A stretch of 64,000 nucleotides of DNA from Nonomuraea sp. NBC_00507 (lineage in GTDB: Bacteria; Actinomycetota; Actinomycetes; Streptosporangiales; Streptosporangiaceae), in contig NZ_CP107853.1 in assembly GCF_036013525.1 (NCBI RefSeq), positions 5,766,001 through 5,830,000 of the forward strand, in the 5' to 3' direction. A model generated the notes under the pieces. The model was not told the origin of the DNA. It searched no databases and saw nothing but the letters and a program-made list of their open reading frames with translations. Of the stretch, positions 9,211 to 18,160 are shown in pieces. The position numbers were made by a program, and so were the translations under genes. The stretch's first letter is position 1; every line of letters begins with the position of its first letter.

Positions 9211-9303
9211 CCTGTTTCCTCCTTACTTACGCCAGCTAACCATTGCGCAACCGATGTCCGGTAAGCAAGTGGATATTTGGCTGGCTGGACTAACGTGTCC
9301 CGA

Positions 9304-10470
9304 GTGTCCGGTCTTCCCACCTTCCGTGCGGTCATGCTCATGGTCATCGCGGTGCTGGCGGTCACCGCCGCAGCCGGTGGAATCGTCGTGTTCCTGGACG
9401 GTGACCTGCTCAAAACCGCTCAGGAGCCGGTACGCAGGCCGACCCGTCAGCCCACGGCCGCCCCCCGCCTCGACCAGCTCGTACCCCACGCGGAGCCGGT
9501 CAAGGATTTCGGCGCCGGTGGGCCCGGCGTCACCTCGACCCCGCCGCGGGTGCTGGCGATCGCCCCGTCCGCCGTGCCCAAGCAGACCAGGCTCAAGCTG
9601 GGCGAGCTGAAGCACGTGCAGAAGGTGACCGTCGTCGACGCGGGCGCGGTCAAGGTCTCGGGCACCGCGCTGAACCTGCTGGCCGTGGACCCGGCCCACT
9701 TCCGCTCGTGGACCCCGCAGCCGGTTGCCGACCAGCCGGCCGTGTGGAGCGCGCTGGCCAGGGGAGAGCTGGTGGCGGACACGAGCGCGATCAGCAGGTT
9801 CGGGATGATCCTGGGCGCCATGTACCAGGTGGACGGCGGTCCCACGCTCCGCGTCGCCGCCTCCGCCCCGCTGGGCCTGCGCGGCGTGGACGGGCTGGTG
9901 GGCGCCGACCTGGGCAGGTCGCTGGGGTTCGCGCCGGGGGTCGCGGTGCTGCTGCACGGCAAGCCAGGCACGATCAGCGAGTCGGGGGTGCGCAAGGTGC
10001 TCGGCAAGGACGCCCAGGTCGTCATGCTGGACTCGGCCGCCCGTGCCCCGAAGCGGGACCAGCCGAGCCCGCAGACGGTCAACGTGGGCCGCCCGGGCAG
10101 CTACCTCGAGCTCTACAAGGCCTCCGCCACCCGCTGCCCCGGACTGTCGTGGACGGTGCTCGCCGCGATCGGCCAGGTCGAGAGCAGCCACGGCCGCAAC
10201 AACGGCCCGTCCAGCGCGGGCGCGCTCGGGCCCATGCAGTTCATGCCCGCCACCTGGAAGGCTTACGGCGTGGACGGCGACGGCGACGGCAAGGCCGACA
10301 TCTGGAGCCCGTACGACGCGGTGCCGGGCGCGGCCAACTACCTGTGCGCCAACGGCGCGGGCAAGGGCGGCGAGAAGCTACGCAAGGCGATCTGGTTCTA
10401 CAACCACTCCTGGGACTACGTGAACAAGGTCATGGGCATCGCCGAGGCCTACGCGCGCACCTACGCCTGA
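9304..10470 (+). CDS. Membrane-anchored lytic transglycosylase (SLT domain)
   Basis: A 388-aa peptidoglycan-cleaving enzyme. An N-terminal membrane anchor (about 9-31) is followed by an extracytoplasmic region without a named domain, then a C-terminal lytic transglycosylase domain (about 275-388). The catalytic Glu is in [10 protein letters not shown] (E293), followed by [13 protein letters not shown] and the [12 protein letters not shown] blocks typical of actinobacterial SLT proteins. Start choice: GTG at 9304 has TAACGT (9291-9296) 7 nt upstream, the pattern of a leaderless promoter. In-frame TTG 9277 and GTG 9295 are alternatives. The last 10 bases overlap the convergent ferrochelatase gene. 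Confidence 0.85.
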   Translation: MSGLPTFRAVMLMVIAVLAVTAAAGGIVVFLDGDLLKTAQEPVRRPTRQPTAAPRLDQLVPHAEPVKDFGAGGPGVTSTPPRVLAIAPSAVPKQTRLKLGELKHVQKVTVVDAGAVKVSGTALNLLAVDPAHFRSWTPQPVADQPAVWSALARGELVADTSAISRFGMILGAMYQVDGGPTLRVAASAPLGLRGVDGLVGADLGRSLGFAPGVAVLLHGKPGTISESGVRKVLGKDAQVVMLDSAARAPKRDQPSPQTVNVGRPGSYLELYKASATRCPGLSWTVLAAIGQVESSHGRNNGPSSAGALGPMQFMPATWKAYGVDGDGDGKADIWSPYDAVPGAANYLCANGAGKGGEKLRKAIWFYNHSWDYVNKVMGIAEAYARTYA

Positions 10471-11420
10471 GGGCGACGGCGGGGCGGCGGGCAGCAGGTG
10501 AGGGCGCAGGGGACCGGCTCGGGCTCGTCCATCAGCTCGCGCACCATCCGCACGAACCGCGGGTGCGTGCCCGCCGTCGCCGCCCGCTCCAGCGGCAGGC
10601 CGATCTCCGCGGCCACGTCCCTCGCCTCGGTGTCGAGGTCGTAGACGACCTCCATGTGGTCGGAGACGAACCCGATCGGCACCAACACGACCGCGTGGGC
10701 CTCCGTCTTGCGCAGATGGTCGCAGACGTCCGGCTCCAGCCACGGCACCTGCGGCGGGCCGCTGCGCGACTGCCACACCAGGTCCCACGGCCCGGTGCGG
10801 CCGAGCTCCTGGTTGACCAGCTCGGCGCTCCTGCGCAGCTGCGCCTCGTAGAGGCCGCCGGACGGGCCCGCGGTCTCGGCCATCGACACCGGGATGCTGT
10901 GCGCGGTGAACACGAGCCTGGCGTCGTCACGGCCGAGCCGCTCCAGCGCCGCCCGCGTGTGGTCGGCCATGGCGGCCACGAACCCGGGGTGGTCCCCGAA
11001 ATGCCGCATCTTGATCAGCTCAGGACCGTCCTCGACGGAGATCCTGGCGATGTCCTCGTAGTATTGCCGGCAGCTGGAGTAGCCCGCGAACGCCGAGGTC
11101 GGGAAGACGGCCGCCTTGCGGATCCCGTCGGCCTTCATCCGGCGCACGGTGTCCTCGCCGAACGGGTGCCAGTTGCGGTTGCCCCAGTAGACCGGCACGT
11201 CCACGACCGGGCGCAGCGCCTCGACCAGGTCGCGGTTCTGCTGGTTGATCGGGCTGACCCCGCCGAAGCTCTGGTAGTGCTCGGCCACCTCGAGCAGCCG
11301 CTCGCGCGGCACGCCGCGGCCGCGCACGACGTTTTCCAGGAACGGCATCACATCGTCGGGACCCTCGGGGCCGCCGAACGACAGGACCAGCAGAGCGTCG
11401 TAATCTCCCACGTGACCCAC
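10461..11420 (-). CDS. hemH: Ferrochelatase (coproporphyrin type), HemH/CpfC
   Basis: A 319-aa ferrochelatase that inserts iron into coproporphyrin III in the actinobacterial haem pathway (cytoplasm). Motifs: [15 protein letters not shown] at the N-terminus, [16 protein letters not shown] segment (50-59), the invariant His in FTAHSIP (H174) and [17 protein letters not shown]. Gly/Pro residues around the iron site are conserved. The C-terminus ends CALTCC (C305, C309, C310). With C117 in SSCRQYY this resembles the four-Cys set that binds a [2Fe-2S] cluster in some actinobacterial ferrochelatases, but the spacing here is compressed and the cluster is only inferred. Confidence 0.93.
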   Translation of the reverse strand: MGHVGDYDALLVLSFGGPEGPDDVMPFLENVVRGRGVPRERLLEVAEHYQSFGGVSPINQQNRDLVEALRPVVDVPVYWGNRNWHPFGEDTVRRMKADGIRKAAVFPTSAFAGYSSCRQYYEDIARISVEDGPELIKMRHFGDHPGFVAAMADHTRAALERLGRDDARLVFTAHSIPVSMAETAGPSGGLYEAQLRRSAELVNQELGRTGPWDLVWQSRSGPPQVPWLEPDVCDHLRKTEAHAVVLVPIGFVSDHMEVVYDLDTEARDVAAEIGLPLERAATAGTHPRFVRMVRELMDEPEPVPCALTCCPPPRRRPQA

Positions 11421-11455
11421 CTTATTCGGGAGTGCTCATAGTCCCGGGCGCGCGG

Positions 11456-11461
11456 TAGGTT
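11456..11461 (+). promoter_or_regulatory. -10 element (TAGGTT), leaderless promoter of the S9 peptidase
   Basis: A TANNNT hexamer lies 7 nt before the GTG at 11469, with no Shine-Dalgarno sequence between. It sits in the 48-base gap to the divergent hemH. Confidence 0.55.
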
Positions 11462-11468
11462 CGGGTGA

Positions 11469-13445
11469 GTGAGCGCATTTACCGACATACGTGAATATGT
11501 GGCCATTCCCCGGGTTCTCTCGCTGCGGCTCTCCCCTGACGGCTCCAGGCTGATCTCGACAGTCCAGTCACTCAACCCCGACGGCAAGTCGTACGGCACC
11601 GCGCTCTGGGCGATCCCGCTGGACGGCGAGCCCTACCGCCTCACCCGCTCCGCCAAGGGCGAGTCGGCCGCCGTCTTCACGGCCACGGGCGATGTGCTGT
11701 TCACCTCCGCCCGCCCCGACCCCACCGTCAAGGACTCCACTGATGAGGTCCCCGCGCTCTGGCTGCTGCCCCGCGCCGGCGGCGAGTCCCGGCAGGTGGC
11801 CACCAGGCCCGGCGGGATCAGCGGGATCCGCACCGCGGGTGACGTGGTCGTCTTCGCCGCCGACGTGCTGGACGGCGAGGAGGCGGCCGAGGAGGACAAG
11901 CGCAAGGACCGCAAGGAGGCCGGGATCAGCGCGATCCTGCACGAGGGCAACCCGGTCCGCTACTGGGACCACGACCTCGGCCCCGGCCGCACCCGGCTGT
12001 TCGCCGCGCGGCTCGGCGGCGACCGGCTGGAGGACGTGCGCGACCTGACGCCCGACGCGGGCGACGCGCTGCGTGACGCCGCGTTCGAGCTGACGCCCGA
12101 CGGCGCCGGTGTGATCACCACGTGGCGGGCCTACCTGCCGAAGGGCGAGACGCGTACCGACCTCGTCGTCATCGACGTGGCCACCGGTCAGCGGCGCACG
12201 CTGCTCAGCGACGACGCGCACGACTTCGAGGGCCCCATGGCGATCTCCCCGGACGGCACTCGCGTGGCCTGCGCCCGCGATCGGCACACCGGGTGGGACG
12301 TCTCGGCCAGGAACGAGCTGTGGATCGCCGACCTGGCCACCGGCGAGGGCCAGGCCTACGCGCCCGACCTGTTCCCCGGCGACCTCGAGTGGGCGCCGGA
12401 CTCCTCGGCCATCTACGTGGCGGCCGACCACCAGGGGCGCCGCCCGATCTTCCGCGTCCCGCAGGACGGGGAAGTGACCAGGCTCACCCGGGACGACGCC
12501 GCCTACATCGGGCTCAACGCCTCCGCCGACGGCCGCTTCGTGTACGCGCTGCGCAGCGCGGTCAACCTCGCCCCCGCCCCCGCCAGGATCGACGTGACCA
12601 CCGGCGAGATCACCGACCTGCCCTCGCCCGCGCCGCGCCCCGACGTACGCGGCACGCTCACCGAGATCTCGGCCACCGCCGACGACGGCGCGACGATCCG
12701 CGGCTGGCTCGCGCTGCCCGAAGGCGCCTCCGCCGCCGATCCGGCGCCGTTCCTGCTGTTCATCCACGGCGGCCCCGTCGCCTCCTGGAACGACTGGCAG
12801 TGGCGCTGGCAGGCCTGGATCATGGCCCAGCACGGTTACGCCGTGTTGATGCCGGACCCGTGCCTGTCCACCGGTTACGGTCAGGACATGATCGATCGCG
12901 GCTGGGGCAACTGGGGCCCGCGCACCCAGGCCGACCTCGACGCGATCGTGGACGTGGCCCTGGCCAGGGACGACATCGACAGCGAGCGCATCGCCGCGCT
13001 GGGCGGCTCGTTCGGCGGCTACATGGCCAACTGGCTCGCCGGCCACACCGACCGCTACAAGGCCATCGTCACCCACGCCTCACTGTGGAACCTCGACCAG
13101 TTCGCCGGCACCACCGACGCCCCGATGTACTGGCAGCGCGAGTTCGGCGCGCCCGGCTCCGAGCGATACGAGCTGCTGTCCCCGCATGTCGCCCTCGACA
13201 AGATCACCACGCCGATGCTCGTGATCCACGGCGACAAGGACTACCGCGTGCCGATCGGCGAGGCCCTGCGCCTGTGGTGGGACCTGCGGCGCACCGAGGT
13301 CGACGCGAAGTTCCTGTACTTCCCCGATGAGAACCACTGGATCCTGAAGCCGGGCAACATCGTCGCCTGGTACGAGACCGTGCTCGCCTTCTTGGGCCAG
13401 CACGTGCTCGGTCAGGAGTGGAAGCGCCCGGACTCGGTGGCATGA
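11469..13445 (+). CDS. S9 family serine peptidase (acylaminoacyl/dipeptidyl peptidase type)
   Basis: A 658-aa prolyl-oligopeptidase-family enzyme, probably cytoplasmic since no signal peptide is seen. An N-terminal beta-propeller (about 1-400, with repeated LSPDGSRL, ISPDGTRV and SADGRFV blades) caps a C-terminal alpha/beta hydrolase. The catalytic triad is readable: Ser514 in GGSFGGYMANW, Asp591 in HGDKDYRVP and His623 in ENHW. The oxyanion segment is FIHGGPVASWND. Length is normal for bacterial acylaminoacyl peptidases. The stop overlaps the next start (ATGA at 13442), so it is coupled to the inositol-phosphatase-family gene. The start GTG appears leaderless. Confidence 0.92.
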   Translation: MSAFTDIREYVAIPRVLSLRLSPDGSRLISTVQSLNPDGKSYGTALWAIPLDGEPYRLTRSAKGESAAVFTATGDVLFTSARPDPTVKDSTDEVPALWLLPRAGGESRQVATRPGGISGIRTAGDVVVFAADVLDGEEAAEEDKRKDRKEAGISAILHEGNPVRYWDHDLGPGRTRLFAARLGGDRLEDVRDLTPDAGDALRDAAFELTPDGAGVITTWRAYLPKGETRTDLVVIDVATGQRRTLLSDDAHDFEGPMAISPDGTRVACARDRHTGWDVSARNELWIADLATGEGQAYAPDLFPGDLEWAPDSSAIYVAADHQGRRPIFRVPQDGEVTRLTRDDAAYIGLNASADGRFVYALRSAVNLAPAPARIDVTTGEITDLPSPAPRPDVRGTLTEISATADDGATIRGWLALPEGASAADPAPFLLFIHGGPVASWNDWQWRWQAWIMAQHGYAVLMPDPCLSTGYGQDMIDRGWGNWGPRTQADLDAIVDVALARDDIDSERIAALGGSFGGYMANWLAGHTDRYKAIVTHASLWNLDQFAGTTDAPMYWQREFGAPGSERYELLSPHVALDKITTPMLVIHGDKDYRVPIGEALRLWWDLRRTEVDAKFLYFPDENHWILKPGNIVAWYETVLAFLGQHVLGQEWKRPDSVA

Positions 13446-14269
13446 TGGCTGATCTCATGGGCTCGGGAGTTCCGCTGCCTTCGTACTTCCTGAGACTGGC
13501 CGAGGACATCGCCCGCGAGGCGGGGGACATGCTGCTCGCCAAGCGGCCCACGATGTCGGAGGAGATCGAGACCAAGTCGAGCCCCACCGACGTGGTCACC
13601 GCCCTGGACAGGGCCTCTGAGGAGCTCATCCGCGCGCGCATCCAGGCCGCCAGGCCCGGCGACCGCATCCTCGGCGAGGAGGGCGGCGAGGCGCCGGGCG
13701 AGTCGGACGTCCGATGGATCGTCGACCCCGTCGACGGCACCGTCAACTTCCTGTACGGCCTGCCGGACTGGGCGGTGTCGATCGCCGTCGAGGTCGGCGG
13801 CCAGGTCGTGGCCGGCGTGGTGAACAACCCGATGCGCGGCGAGGTCTACACCGCCGCGCGCGGCGAGGGCGCCTGGCTCGGCGGCGAGCGGCTGCGCTGC
13901 AACACCGGGGTTCCGCTGGCGCAGGCGCTGGTCGCGACCGGGTTCGGCTACGGGGCGGCCAGGCGGGTGGTGCAGGGCCAGGTGGTGGCGGCGGTGCTGC
14001 CTCGGGTGCGTGACATCAGGCGCGGCGGCTCCTCCGCCATCGACATGTGCTCGGTGGCGGCCGGGCGGGTGGACGCGTACTACGAGCGCGGCATCAACCC
14101 GTGGGACTACGCCGCCGCCGGCCTGGTGGCGACCGAGTCCGGAGCCAGGCTCGGCGGGCTGCGCGGCAAGCCGGTGAGCCCCGAGTTCGCCGTCTGCGCC
14201 GCACCCGGGCTGTTCGAGGAGCTGCACGACCTGCTGGTGACGCTGGATCCCGAGCGCGACGCGTGAGCT
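13442..14269 (+). CDS. suhB: Inositol monophosphatase family protein (SuhB-like)
   Basis: A 275-aa Mg-dependent phosphatase of the IMPase/FBPase superfamily. Metal-site motifs are complete: GEEGG (E79-E80), WIVDPVDGTVNF (D95, D98) and NPWDYAAAGLVATESG (D222). Substrate (inositol-1-phosphate, fructose-1,6-bisphosphate or another sugar phosphate) cannot be decided from sequence; suhB refers to the conserved locus position near hemH, cutRS and DUF4193 rather than to proven activity. ATG 13442 overlaps the upstream stop (ATGA), and an adjacent ATG at 13445 is also possible. The end given includes the stop after DPERDA. A strong terminator follows immediately. Confidence 0.85.
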
Positions 14270-14277
14270 GACAGGGG

Positions 14278-14308
14278 AAACGGCCGGAGCCAGGGGCTCC
14301 GGCCGTTT
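14278..14308. terminator. Bidirectional intrinsic terminator
   Basis: A perfect 14-bp stem (AAACGGCCGGAGCC at 14278-14291 with its complement at 14295-14308) and a 3-nt loop. A-rich and T-rich flanks suit both strands. It lies exactly between the stop of the rightward suhB-like gene and the stop of the leftward 54-aa gene. Confidence 0.85.
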
Positions 14309-14315
14309 CGCGTGG

Positions 14316-14480
14316 CTAGCGGGGCAACGCGATGCCGTGATCGTCCGCCAGTCGGCGCAGGTCCTCGATCTCGGCGGTGAGCGTGTCGGCGAGGTATTCG
14401 TCGCCGACGCTCCGGGCCTCCCGAAGGCCTTCATAAGCCTGGTCGAGGCGGTGTTCGATCGTGGTCGTGAACTCGCCCAT
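14316..14480 (-). CDS. Small acidic helical protein, 54 aa, unknown
   Basis: A short gene from ATG 14480 with a good ribosome-binding site (AGAAGGTGAG directly upstream) ending at TAG 14316. The product is 54 aa, starts MGEFTTTIEHRLDQAYEGLR and ends LADDHGIALPR. It is predicted almost wholly helical, with heptad-like Leu/Ala spacing that suggests a coiled-coil or helical hairpin. It has no Cys and no signal sequence. It is bounded by a terminator on its 3' side and diverges from cutR. I recognise no named family. The ribosome-binding site, high GC3 and exact fit to the terminator make it likely real. Confidence 0.72.
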   Translation of the reverse strand: MGEFTTTIEHRLDQAYEGLREARSVGDEYLADTLTAEIEDLRRLADDHGIALPR

Positions 14481-14714
14481 CTCACCTTCTCTCTAGGGGT
14501 TCGGTCCGTGTCCGGGCGATAGGCGCCCATTGCCGGTCGATGTCCTGGCAATGGGTGTCCCGCAGGCATACCCCGGCTCATCGCCCTCCGAAACATGAAT
14601 TTCTCTGTGCCCCGCCTCCCCTGGCCGTCACCAACCCCTGAACATGCCTTACCGTGCGCTTATCGAGGCTGTGGGCAGAATGAGTGCCCAGAATCGGAGA
14701 GAGGTGTATCAGGC

Positions 14715-15368
14715 GTGCGCGTGCTGGTGGTAGAGGATGAGCGGGTGCTCGCCGACGCGATCGCGACTGGGCTGCGGCGCGAGGCCATGGCGGTGGACGT
14801 GGCCTACGACGGCGGTGGCGCGCTCGAGCGGACCTCCTACATCGACTACGACGTGATCGTGCTGGACCGTGACCTTCCGGTCGTGCACGGGGACGAGGTG
14901 TGCCGGCAGCTGGTCGAGCAGCGTTCCGCCTCGCGGATCCTCATGCTGACCGCGTCGGGCGACGTGGACGACAAGGTCGAGGGGCTCGGTCTGGGGGCCG
15001 ACGACTATCTGGCCAAGCCGTTCGTGTTCATCGAGCTGGTGGCCAGGGTGCGGGCGCTCGGCCGCCGCTCGGCGCCCGCCCTGCCGCCCGTGCTGGAACG
15101 GGGCGGCATCCGGCTGGACCCGGGCAAGCGGCTGGTGGAGCGCGACGGCAGGGAGGTCGTGCTGACCAAGAAGGAGTTCGCGGTCCTGGAAGAGCTGATG
15201 CGCGCCGAGGGCGCCGTGGTCAGCCAGGAGGACCTGCTGGACAAGGCGTGGGACGAGAACATCGACCCGTTCACGAACGTGGTCCGGGTGACCATGATGA
15301 CGCTGCGGAAGAAGCTGGGCGAGCCTCAGGTGATCGAGACTGTGCCCGGGGTTGGGTACAAGCTGTGA
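14715..15368 (+). CDS. cutR: OmpR-family response regulator CutR
   Basis: A 217-aa transcription factor with an N-terminal receiver (1-115: E7-D8 acidic pair, phospho-acceptor D51, T79, K101) and a C-terminal winged-helix domain (about 125-217) ending PQVIETVPGVGYKL. It matches my memory of Streptomyces CutR in length and sequence (RVLVVEDE start, DPFTNVVRVTMMTLRKKLGEP). The GTG at 14715 gives the standard family start; GAGAGAGG lies about 10 nt upstream. Its stop overlaps the cutS start (GTGA). CutRS in Streptomyces affects antibiotic production and envelope or secretion-stress genes; the regulon here is unknown. Confidence 0.88.
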   Translation: MRVLVVEDERVLADAIATGLRREAMAVDVAYDGGGALERTSYIDYDVIVLDRDLPVVHGDEVCRQLVEQRSASRILMLTASGDVDDKVEGLGLGADDYLAKPFVFIELVARVRALGRRSAPALPPVLERGGIRLDPGKRLVERDGREVVLTKKEFAVLEELMRAEGAVVSQEDLLDKAWDENIDPFTNVVRVTMMTLRKKLGEPQVIETVPGVGYKL

Positions 15369-16675
15369 CTGAAGGGCCAGAGCGCCAGACCGGGCCGACG
15401 CATCCGATGATCAGCCCGCATTCGGCGCGCAAAGCAGCACGTGTGGAGGAGGCGCCGCCGCCCAGCGGGCCGCCCGCCTGGGACGGACCGCCGCCGCCTG
15501 AGCACACGCCGGTCCAGCGCACCACGATGGAGCGGGTGAAGGCGCTCCCGGAGCGGGTCAGCATCCGCTGGCGGCTGACCATGGCCTACAGCCTGCTGTT
15601 CTTCGTGGCCGCGGCCGCCCTGCTCTACTCGATCTACGCCATCGTCGGCAGGGCGATCGCGGAGGCGTGGCTGCCGCTGGACACCTCCCAGCTCGACGCG
15701 ATCTCGGCCGCGATCATGCAGAACCGGTGGAGCGCGGCCAGGGAGCGGGCCGTGGAGAACGCCCAGAGCACGTTGTTCAGCAGCTCGCTGATGGCGCTGC
15801 TGGGCGTCGGGATCCTGGCGATCATCCTCGGCTACTTCGTGGCCGACCGGGCCATGCGGCCGGTGGCGCAGATGACGACCACGGCGCGCAAGCTCTCGGA
15901 GAGCACGCTCGCCCACCAGCGCATCGACCTGCAGGGCCCCAACGACGAGCTGAAGGAGCTGGCCGACACCTTCGACGCCATGCTCACCAGGCTCAACATC
16001 GCCTTCGACACCCAGCGCAGATTCGTGGCCAACGCCTCCCACGAATTGCGCACCCCTCTCACCATTAACCGGACGGTCCTGGAGATCGCTCTGTCGGATC
16101 CGGAGGCGTCGGAGGATCTCAAAGCGCTCGGCCGTACCCTCTTGGAAGTCAACGCGCGTAACGAGAAGCTCATCGAGGGGCTGTTGCTGCTCGCCAGGAG
16201 CGAGCGCGAACTCGCCGTACGCAAACCGGTCGACGTCCGGGAAGTCGCTCAGACGGCCGTGGAACAGCTCACGCCCTTCGCCGAGGAGCACGGCGTCACC
16301 CTGACGACCGAACTGGTCAGCGCGCCTACCATAGGCGATCCCGTGCTCTTGGAGCGCTCCGTCAGCAACCTGCTCGAGAACGCGGTCAAGTACAACATTC
16401 CTGAAAATGGAAAAGTCTGGATCCGGACGGGAATGGTGGACGGTGTCTTGGTTGTTCAGGTGGCCAACATGGGGCAACATGTCCCGGCATACGAGGTGAA
16501 CAGCCTGTTCGAGCCGTTCAGGAGGCTCAACGCCGATCGCGTGGATTCGGCCAAGGGAGCGGGTCTCGGGCTGTCCATCGTCCGTGCGGTCGTACAGGCG
16601 CACGGCGGAAACGTGGCCGCCGTGCCCAGAGATGGCGGAGGACTTGTGGTGACGATTCGGCTGCCGAGGCGCTGA
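15365..16675 (+). CDS. cutS: Sensor histidine kinase CutS
   Basis: A 436-aa membrane sensor kinase partnered with CutR, starting at GTG 15365, which overlaps the cutR stop. Order: a Pro-rich cytoplasmic N-terminus (1-68), TM1 (about 73-95), a short external loop (about 96-139), TM2 (about 140-160), a HAMP domain (about 161-213), dimerisation and phosphotransfer with His226 in NASHELRTPL, then the ATPase domain with N box (LLENAVKYN) and G2 box (GAGLGLSIV). The whole protein contains no cysteine. That is notable because, as I recall, Streptomyces CutS has been linked to thiol or disulfide sensing through extracellular cysteines. Confidence 0.88.
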   Translation: MTEGPERQTGPTHPMISPHSARKAARVEEAPPPSGPPAWDGPPPPEHTPVQRTTMERVKALPERVSIRWRLTMAYSLLFFVAAAALLYSIYAIVGRAIAEAWLPLDTSQLDAISAAIMQNRWSAARERAVENAQSTLFSSSLMALLGVGILAIILGYFVADRAMRPVAQMTTTARKLSESTLAHQRIDLQGPNDELKELADTFDAMLTRLNIAFDTQRRFVANASHELRTPLTINRTVLEIALSDPEASEDLKALGRTLLEVNARNEKLIEGLLLLARSERELAVRKPVDVREVAQTAVEQLTPFAEEHGVTLTTELVSAPTIGDPVLLERSVSNLLENAVKYNIPENGKVWIRTGMVDGVLVVQVANMGQHVPAYEVNSLFEPFRRLNADRVDSAKGAGLGLSIVRAVVQAHGGNVAAVPRDGGGLVVTIRLPRR

Positions 16676-16985
16676 CCGCGGTTGGTCCTGGAACGTTCGT
16701 CAGCGTGTTGATGGACGGGGGGAGTCTCGTTCTCGCCGTACATGTGGTTGGATGTGCCGTCGAACACGGTGGTGCATGGCGCCAAGGCTGTGGGTTTCGC
16801 CATATTTGGCTAACCATTGCCGACGGCAGCAGGCCCTGACGTGTTGGGAGGTTCGTTGTCCGTTCCGGCGGGGTACCCATGGGAAATCTCCCCGGGCGGA
16901 ACGGGCACAAGATGGGTCTCCTGGACGTTAGTAGAGCGCGCAACGAGCGCGAAGACTTATAGATGAGGGGGATGGAGTAAGCACA
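16676..16985 (+). promoter_or_regulatory. 310-base leader region upstream of the DUF4193 gene
   Basis: No gene is visible. The stretch includes an imperfect inverted repeat, CCGTTCCG at 16860-16867 pairing with CGGAACGG at 16897-16904, extended inward by GCGGGG/CCCC. It could form a hairpin in the leader or be an operator. A purine-rich ribosome-binding site (GGGGGATGGAG) ends 8 nt before the ATG at 16986. The rest carries no recognisable motif. Confidence 0.5.
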
Positions 16986-17285
16986 ATGGCTACCGACTAC
17001 GACAGCCCGCGCAAGACAGACGACGACCTGGGGGAGGACAGTCTCCAGGAACTGCAGGCGCGACGCACCGACAAGTCGTCTGGCAGCATCGACATCGACG
17101 AGACCGACCTGGCCGAGTCGCTTGAGCTGCCCGGTGCGGACCTGTCGAATGAAGAGCTCTCCCTGCGGGTGATTCCCCGCCAGGCCGACGAGTTCACCTG
17201 CTCGCGCTGCTTCCTGGTGCACCACCGCAGTCAGCTGGCTTCTGAGAAGAACGGCCAGCAGGTCTGCCGGGAGTGCGCCGCCTGA
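16986..17285 (+). CDS. DUF4193 protein with C-terminal zinc-ribbon-like Cys pairs
   Basis: A 99-aa conserved actinobacterial protein. The N-terminal two thirds are acidic and probably disordered (SIDIDETDLAESLELPGADLSNEEL). The C-terminus has the family hallmark CSRCFLVHHRSQLA then CREC, i.e. two CxxC pairs that could bind zinc. The function is not established. The family sits in a conserved neighbourhood with suhB, dut and the DUF3710 gene in mycobacteria and streptomycetes, as it does here apart from inserted genes. The long leader and strong ribosome-binding site suggest high expression. Confidence 0.9.
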   Translation: MATDYDSPRKTDDDLGEDSLQELQARRTDKSSGSIDIDETDLAESLELPGADLSNEELSLRVIPRQADEFTCSRCFLVHHRSQLASEKNGQQVCRECAA

Positions 17286-17359
17286 TCGCCGTGGCTCAGG
17301 GTACGACAGCAGCGAGCCGGCGAACCCTGAGCGGTCGACAATGAGGACGGAGGCATCGC

Positions 17360-18160
17360 GTGGCCGTACCGGAGAACGACCGTCAACAACCGGGCAACGA
17401 GATCGCCGACCCCGACAAAGAGGTCGGCGAGCTCGTCGGTAAGCTCGCCGAGCCCGGTGAGCTCGAGCCGGCCGAGCGGCGCAGGCTGCTCGGCCGTCTA
17501 GCCCAGGCTCTGTCCGCGGGAGCGAAAAGGGCACGCGTGACCGGCGCGGGCCGGGGCCGCTGGCTGGCAGACGTCTTCCTCAACATCGCCCCGCGCATTC
17601 CGATCCGCGACCTGCACACCCTCTCCGAGCATCATCACGGCCTGACCGGCGAGCAACTCGCCGACGACCTGGTGCGCACGGCGCAGAAGGCCACGATGAC
17701 GGTGGGCGCCATCGGCGGAGCGCTCGCGGCGGCCGAGTTCGCCGCACCACCTCTCCTGCTCTCCGCCCCCGCGCAGCTCGTCGCCGAGACCATCGTCGTC
17801 GCCGCCATCGAGGTGAAACTCCTGGCCGAGCTGCACGAGGTCTACGGCGTACGCGTCGAGGGCACCGGCACCCAGCGCGCCTTCGTCTTCACCTCCGCCT
17901 GGGCCCGACAACGCGGGATCGACCCCCTCGCTCCCGCGTCCGTCTCCCTCGCCTTCGGCGCGGCCGCCAAGACCGCCCTGCGTAACCGCCTCCTGCGGAC
18001 CCTCGGCCGCCATCTGACCACGCTCGGCCCGTTCCTCACCGGGGCGGTCGCGGGCGGCGCGCTCAACAGGGCCGCCACCAAGAGGCTGGCCGAGGCCGTG
18101 CGCAATGACCTGCGCGGCAGGCTGCCCCCGCCGCCGCGCCGGGACGAGCTATCGCCGTAG
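17360..18160 (+). CDS. Conserved hypothetical membrane-associated protein
   Basis: A 266-aa protein from GTG 17360 (GGAGG 7 nt upstream). After a polar N-terminus (1-85) there is a long Ala/Gly-rich hydrophobic region (about 110-155, GAIGGALAAAEFAAPPLLL then LVAETIVVAAIEVKLLAEL) and a second one (about 215-240, FLTGAVAGGALN). The order, with Arg-rich helices between, is vaguely like EcsC-type proteins, but no catalytic motif is present. The last 12 bases overlap the convergent TetR gene. I cannot assign a function. Confidence 0.75.
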   Translation: MAVPENDRQQPGNEIADPDKEVGELVGKLAEPGELEPAERRRLLGRLAQALSAGAKRARVTGAGRGRWLADVFLNIAPRIPIRDLHTLSEHHHGLTGEQLADDLVRTAQKATMTVGAIGGALAAAEFAAPPLLLSAPAQLVAETIVVAAIEVKLLAELHEVYGVRVEGTGTQRAFVFTSAWARQRGIDPLAPASVSLAFGAAAKTALRNRLLRTLGRHLTTLGPFLTGAVAGGALNRAATKRLAEAVRNDLRGRLPPPPRRDELSP

